Shown here: positions 60,861 to 64,000 of the stretch, one piece after another | How the letters are laid out: the number at the start of each line of letters is the position of its first letter | Position numbering within the stretch: the stretch's first letter is position 1 | NCBI GenBank assembly: GCA_947479455.1 | Contig: CANJZE010000019.1 | Location: 1-64,000 of the forward strand | Reading direction: 5' to 3' | Source of the DNA: Bacteroidota bacterium | Lineage (GTDB): Bacteria; Bacteroidota; Bacteroidia; Chitinophagales; LD1 | DNA length: 64,000 bases | Position numbers and translations under genes: made by a program | The notes under the pieces: generated by a model | Told to the model about the DNA's origin: nothing | Databases searched by the model: none | Seen by the model: the letters and a program-made list of their open reading frames with translations, nothing else

Positions 60861-61049
60861 ATGAGCTACCTTGTATTAAAACCGAAGTCGAAAAAAGAAG
60901 AAACCTTTTTGAAACAATTGGCAGATATGCTGAACGTAGAATATCAAAAAATATCTTTAGAAGATTACATGAAAGATATTTCTGAAAGCAGAAAACAATT
61001 CAAGCAAGGAAAAAAGGTTTCACTGGCATCGCTGGCAAATGGCATTTGA
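60861..61049 (+). CDS. Small antitoxin of a RelE-type pair
   Basis: 62 residues. A Lys/Glu-rich protein (ETFLKQLADMLNVEYQKISLEDYMKD, cited in part) of the DUF2683-like antitoxin type, with helix pairs and a charged C-terminus. It precedes and overlaps the toxin gene by 11 bases and has its own -7 box. Neutralising function is inferred from position. Confidence 0.75.
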   Translation: MSYLVLKPKSKKEETFLKQLADMLNVEYQKISLEDYMKDISESRKQFKQGKKVSLASLANGI

Positions 61050-61293
61050 AATAAATTTTTCTGAACGAGCAGCTAAAGAATTTAAGAAGCTCGATAAGCA
61101 AGTTCAAAAACGAATTATTGATAAACTCACCGAATATGCCGAAGCGGAAAATTTAAGCGAGGCAAAAAAACTCGTCAATTCCGATTTGGGTCAATGGCGT
61201 TATCGCGTTGGCGACTACAGAATAATTTTTGATTTAGCAGAAAAAGAAATTCGGATTTTAAAAGTTGCGCATCGTAGTGAGGTGTATGAATAA
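61039..61293 (+). CDS. RelE-type toxin
   Basis: 84 residues. FSERAAKEFKKLDKQVQKRIIDKL and VGDYRIIFDLAEKEIRILKVAHRSEVYE (cited in part) are typical of RelE; Arg and His/Tyr near the C-terminus are the usual RNase residues. It overlaps its antitoxin gene by 11 bases. The methyltransferase gene follows seven bases later in the same direction. Confidence 0.88.
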   Translation: MAFEINFSERAAKEFKKLDKQVQKRIIDKLTEYAEAENLSEAKKLVNSDLGQWRYRVGDYRIIFDLAEKEIRILKVAHRSEVYE

Positions 61294-61299
61294 AAAACT

Positions 61300-61998
61300 A
61301 TGAGCGGAAAATTATTTCTCATTCCTTCTTTTCTTGGCGAAGACAATCCATCAATCATAACTGACCAAATAAAAAATTGCGTTCAGGACTTGAATGAATT
61401 TATTGTGGAAGATGCGCGCACCGCCCGTAGATATTTGCGCGCCATTGGTTTCAAAAAGAATTTTGATACCGAAGTTACCATGCACGAATTAGACAAACAC
61501 ACGAAGCAGCAGAACTGTCAATTGCTTTTGCAAAATGTAATGCAGGGAAAAAACGCGGGTATAATTTCTGAAGCTGGAAATCCTTGCATTGCCGATCCCG
61601 GAAGTGAAGTGGTGGCGTTTGCACACGTCTACGATATTGAAATTGTTCCGCTGGTTGGTCCTTCTTCTATTTTGCTTGCACTAATTGCTTCGGGTTTCAA
61701 CGGACAGCAATTTTGTTTTAATGGTTACCTGCCAATTGACAGCGCACAACGCACCGGGAAATTAAAGAAGCTAGAATCTGCTTCAAAAAATACCACGCAA
61801 CTTTTTATGGAAACTCCTTTCCGCAATCAAAAATTATTTGATGAAGTTTTAAGAAGCTGCAATCCCGATACGAATCTTTGCATTGCCTGCGACCTTACTT
61901 TGCCCACTCAGTTTATCCGCACAAAAAAAATTGCGGCATGGAAGAATGATAAGATAGATATTAATAAGCGGTATTGTATTTTTCTTTTCGGTGTGTGA
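61300..61998 (+). CDS. RsmI-like SAM-dependent methyltransferase
   Basis: 232 residues. FIVEDARTARRYLR, GIISEAGNPCIADPGSEVV and ALIASGFNGQQFCFNGYLP are the tetrapyrrole-methylase-fold motifs of RsmI (16S rRNA C1402 2'-O methylation). The family motif VSDAGTPG is ISEAGNPC here, and the protein is about 50 residues shorter than RsmI, so the exact substrate is less certain. In Bacteroidota this short form is common. Confidence 0.8.
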   Translation: MSGKLFLIPSFLGEDNPSIITDQIKNCVQDLNEFIVEDARTARRYLRAIGFKKNFDTEVTMHELDKHTKQQNCQLLLQNVMQGKNAGIISEAGNPCIADPGSEVVAFAHVYDIEIVPLVGPSSILLALIASGFNGQQFCFNGYLPIDSAQRTGKLKKLESASKNTTQLFMETPFRNQKLFDEVLRSCNPDTNLCIACDLTLPTQFIRTKKIAAWKNDKIDINKRYCIFLFGV

Positions 61999-62015
61999 AT
62001 TTGTAATTTCAACAA

Positions 62016-63062
62016 ATGAAACAATCCTTCTTTAACGCGCAACAGATGCCGCTCATCATCGAGCCTAACGGCACTGGAAATTCTAAACAAGAATTATTAC
62101 AATGGATGCGTGCGAACCAAGAAGATTTAGAGAAAAAATTTTTTAAACACGGTGCTATCCTTTTCCGCGGTTTCGAAATTGATACACCAAAAGCTTTTGA
62201 AGATGTTGCGCTTCAAGTTGATGGTCGCTTGAAGAACGATTACTACGGTACATCGCCAAGAAATATTGTGAAGGACACCACTTACGTTTATACCGCGAGC
62301 GAGCTGCCGGGTTATTATCCTATTCCGCAACATTGCGAAATGACCTATGTGAAACATCCGCCCATCAGCATATTTTTTTATTGCCACGTGGAACCTTCCT
62401 ATGGTGGCGAATCGCCTCTGTGCAATTTTAGAAAAGTGTATGCTGATATAAATCCAAAAATTCGTGAGGAGTTCGACACGAAAGGAATTATTACCGTGCG
62501 CAATTATTCTAACCCGAAAAAGAATAATCCGTTCAATTTATTTCAGCTGAAGAAGTGGAACGAAATTTTTCATACCAGCGATAAAGCCGAAGTAGAAAAA
62601 CAATGTCGCGAACAGGAAATAGAATTTGAATGGTTGAAGGACGATAACCTTCGATTACTACATCGCACACCAGCAACTATAACACACCCCATTACCGGAG
62701 AAAAAGTTTGGTTTAATCATGCACAAGTTTTTCATCCGGCAAGCGCACCGGTAGAATATAAATTCATTCATGCGCATCAACAGCGCGCAAAAACGTTTTT
62801 CTGGAAAACATTTATTGCAGCTATGGTGAAAATAAAATCGCTACACACCAAACCAATTGAGCAAAGCATGAATGTGCTCTTTGGTGATGGCACAGCTGTG
62901 CCCGATAGTTATATGCAGCACATTGAAGAGGTCATCTGGAAAAACTTAGTCATTATTCCCTGGAAACAAAACGATGTGATAGCTTTAGATAATTTCAGCA
63001 CCTCACATGGTCGTTTACCATTTGAAGGCAAGCGGCAAATATTGGTTTGTTGGAGCGCATAA
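62016..63062 (+). CDS. TauD/TfdA-family Fe(II)/2-oxoglutarate dioxygenase
   Basis: 348 residues. The iron site is HCEMTY (HxE) with the distal His in SHGRLPFEGKRQIL, as in TauD/SyrP-type proteins (most TfdA members use HxD). The 2-oxoglutarate-binding Arg lies in the same segment. The reaction is hydroxylation of an unknown small substrate. It starts 17 bases after the methyltransferase and is followed by a bile-acid symporter homologue six bases after its stop, suggesting an uptake-plus-oxidation unit. A parS-like CCACGTGGAAC lies inside at 62384-62394. Confidence 0.85.
   Translation: MKQSFFNAQQMPLIIEPNGTGNSKQELLQWMRANQEDLEKKFFKHGAILFRGFEIDTPKAFEDVALQVDGRLKNDYYGTSPRNIVKDTTYVYTASELPGYYPIPQHCEMTYVKHPPISIFFYCHVEPSYGGESPLCNFRKVYADINPKIREEFDTKGIITVRNYSNPKKNNPFNLFQLKKWNEIFHTSDKAEVEKQCREQEIEFEWLKDDNLRLLHRTPATITHPITGEKVWFNHAQVFHPASAPVEYKFIHAHQQRAKTFFWKTFIAAMVKIKSLHTKPIEQSMNVLFGDGTAVPDSYMQHIEEVIWKNLVIIPWKQNDVIALDNFSTSHGRLPFEGKRQILVCWSA
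62380..62395. promoter_or_regulatory. parS-like sequence within a coding region
   Basis: ATTGCCACGTGGAACC contains CCACGTGGAAC and matches the ParB consensus at 12 of 16 positions. It is weaker than the mnmG sites and coding. Confidence 0.2.
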
Positions 63063-63068
63063 CAACAC

Positions 63069-63968
63069 ATGAACGAACTCGATACCATAAAAATTTCTTT
63101 CAGTGAACACGGCTTAATGGTGCTCAACATCATTCTAGGTTTTATTCTGTTTGGCATAGCTCTCGAACTCAAGAAAGAAGATTTCATCAACCTGATTAAA
63201 AACAAGAAGACAACCTTTGTCGGTCTCTCGGCACATTTCATTCTATTACCTCTACTCACTTTCGCCCTCGTAAAACTTTTACATCCACCACCATCTGTTG
63301 CCCTCGGAATGATTTTAGTTGGAGCATGCCCCGGTGGAAACATGAGTAATATGTTCACTCACCTTGCTAAAGGAAATACCGCGCTTGCTGTTGGTTTAAC
63401 TTCTGTATCGCACATGCTCGCCATCATTATGACTCCTTTCAATTTTTCTTTCTATGGAGGATTAGATACCGAAACCGCTGCACTACTCAAAACAATTCAC
63501 CTCGATGTGTTCGATGTGTTTCAAACTATTGTTTTTGTTATCGGTATTCCGCTCGTGGTTGGTATTTTTCTGAATTACAAAAAACCTGTTTTCGCAGAAA
63601 AACTGAAGAAGATTATGAAACCGTTTTCGTTGATTGCCTTTGCTGCTTTTTTGATTGCAGCATTTGCGGGCAATGCAAAAGTCTTCACCGCTAACTTCAC
63701 TACCATTATGCCGCTGGTGGTCATTCACAACGCTGTTGCATTGAGTGGTGGTTTTCTTTTCGCCAAACTATTGCGCTTAGAATTTCGTGATGTAAAAACC
63801 ATCACCTTCGAAACCGGAGTGCAGAATGCAGGGCTCGGACTCATTCTCATTTTTACTTTTTTCAATGGGCTGGGTGGTATGGCAATAGTTGCCGCAAGCT
63901 GGGGAGTTTGGCATTTGGTAAGCGGAGGTGCACTGGCTTTTTACTGGGGCAGAAAAACTACTGCGTAG
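63069..63968 (+). CDS. Bile acid:sodium symporter family protein
   Basis: 299 residues with about nine or ten hydrophobic helices (BASS family). ILGFILFGIALELKKEDF, then GACPGGNMSNMFTHLAKGNTALAV with the Gly-Asn-rich crossing helix, and FETGVQNAGLGLIL are family hallmarks (cited in part). Family members transport bile acids or small organic anions with sodium. It follows the dioxygenase by six bases, so the two are probably one operon. Substrate unknown. Confidence 0.88.
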   Translation: MNELDTIKISFSEHGLMVLNIILGFILFGIALELKKEDFINLIKNKKTTFVGLSAHFILLPLLTFALVKLLHPPPSVALGMILVGACPGGNMSNMFTHLAKGNTALAVGLTSVSHMLAIIMTPFNFSFYGGLDTETAALLKTIHLDVFDVFQTIVFVIGIPLVVGIFLNYKKPVFAEKLKKIMKPFSLIAFAAFLIAAFAGNAKVFTANFTTIMPLVVIHNAVALSGGFLFAKLLRLEFRDVKTITFETGVQNAGLGLILIFTFFNGLGGMAIVAASWGVWHLVSGGALAFYWGRKTTA

Positions 63969-64000
63969 CAATCACCGTTTCTCCATCAATGGTTACATCG
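63958..64000 (-). CDS. C-terminal end of a gene cut by the window edge
   Basis: On the minus strand the frame reads DVTIDGETVIATQ and then TAG (plus-strand 63958-63960). It would overlap the symporter stop by 11 bases in convergent orientation. Too little is visible to name it, and the frame may be fortuitous. Confidence 0.35.
   Translation of the reverse strand, partial: DVTIDGETVIATQ

Noticed and set aside
1-64000. CRISPR array, tRNA, rRNA, prophage or IS element
   Set aside because: No spaced identical repeats, cloverleaf sequence, rRNA segments or transposase/phage proteins were seen on either strand.

Overview
The window looks like a chromosomal segment of a member of the Bacteroidota, probably from the environmental Chitinophagales/Sphingobacteriales-like side. 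I cannot place it more finely. The evidence is AT-rich DNA (roughly 40% GC by eye), type IX secretion sorting domains (type A at 47479-49434 and 54914-55732, type B at 31458-34577), -7 boxes of the form TAnnTTTG, a PID-CTERM-like protein, LpxH (outer membrane), a LolC/E-like permease, DUF3078 and DUF3109 proteins, and the PadR/PspC gene pair typical of the phylum. Genes are densely packed on both strands. I found no tRNA, rRNA, CRISPR array, insertion sequence or prophage.

Layout. 1-7383 carries envelope and cell-surface genes: lpxH, a signal-peptide protein, a leftward cluster of oligosaccharide flippase, dUTPase, sugar nucleotidyltransferase and TPR protein, then a MORN-repeat protein. 7495-9823 is a rightward set: rnhB, gamma-carbonic anhydrase, idi, O-methyltransferase. 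9932-13620 holds a Bat-like TPR protein, a YdcF-like protein, an alpha/beta hydrolase, an EEP-family hydrolase and a small PID-CTERM-like protein. 13719-18705 is a leftward run: two adjacent class III adenylate cyclases, an HD phosphohydrolase, trmB and an alkyltransferase-like protein. 18766-22450 is a phenylacetyl-CoA epoxidase operon (paaABCD order, with its own TetR regulator but no reductase). 22502-29668 holds hflX, a DUF3078 protein, a PadR/PspC stress pair, rbfA and a LolC/E-like permease. 29737-38529 holds anmK, cytochrome c, a giant PKD/T9SS adhesin-like protein, and a membrane patatin phospholipase beside a membrane metallophosphoesterase that is broken by one in-frame stop. 38615-47289 holds two tandem amidohydrolase-like proteins, an Ig-like lipoprotein, mnmG and ybeY, with parS-like sites upstream of mnmG. 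47479-54760 holds a secreted M43 protease, an HTH protein, a COQ7-like diiron protein, a RelE/ParE toxin-antitoxin pair and mfd. 54914-63968 holds a T9SS cargo protein, small lipoproteins, PBP1A, a second toxin-antitoxin pair, an RsmI-like methyltransferase, a TauD-like dioxygenase and a bile-acid:sodium symporter family protein.

The most unusual feature is not one gene but a layer of small repeats across the housekeeping genes. Degenerate tandem repeats with a 7-bp (sometimes 8-bp) period sit at gene ends and inside coding sequence. Several encode signal-peptide or N-terminal residues (9952-9978, 38641-38675, 44629-44656), and others lie within paaJ (19607-19627) and ybeY (about 46935-46997). 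Because 7 is not a multiple of 3, copy-number slippage would shift frame. A second layer consists of dispersed GC-rich palindromes. One is inserted in frame in an amidohydrolase gene (38817-38858) and one appears nested inside another (29667-29720).

Confidence in the conserved enzymes is high. Operon structure, promoters, operators and the roles of the repeats are inferences from sequence alone.
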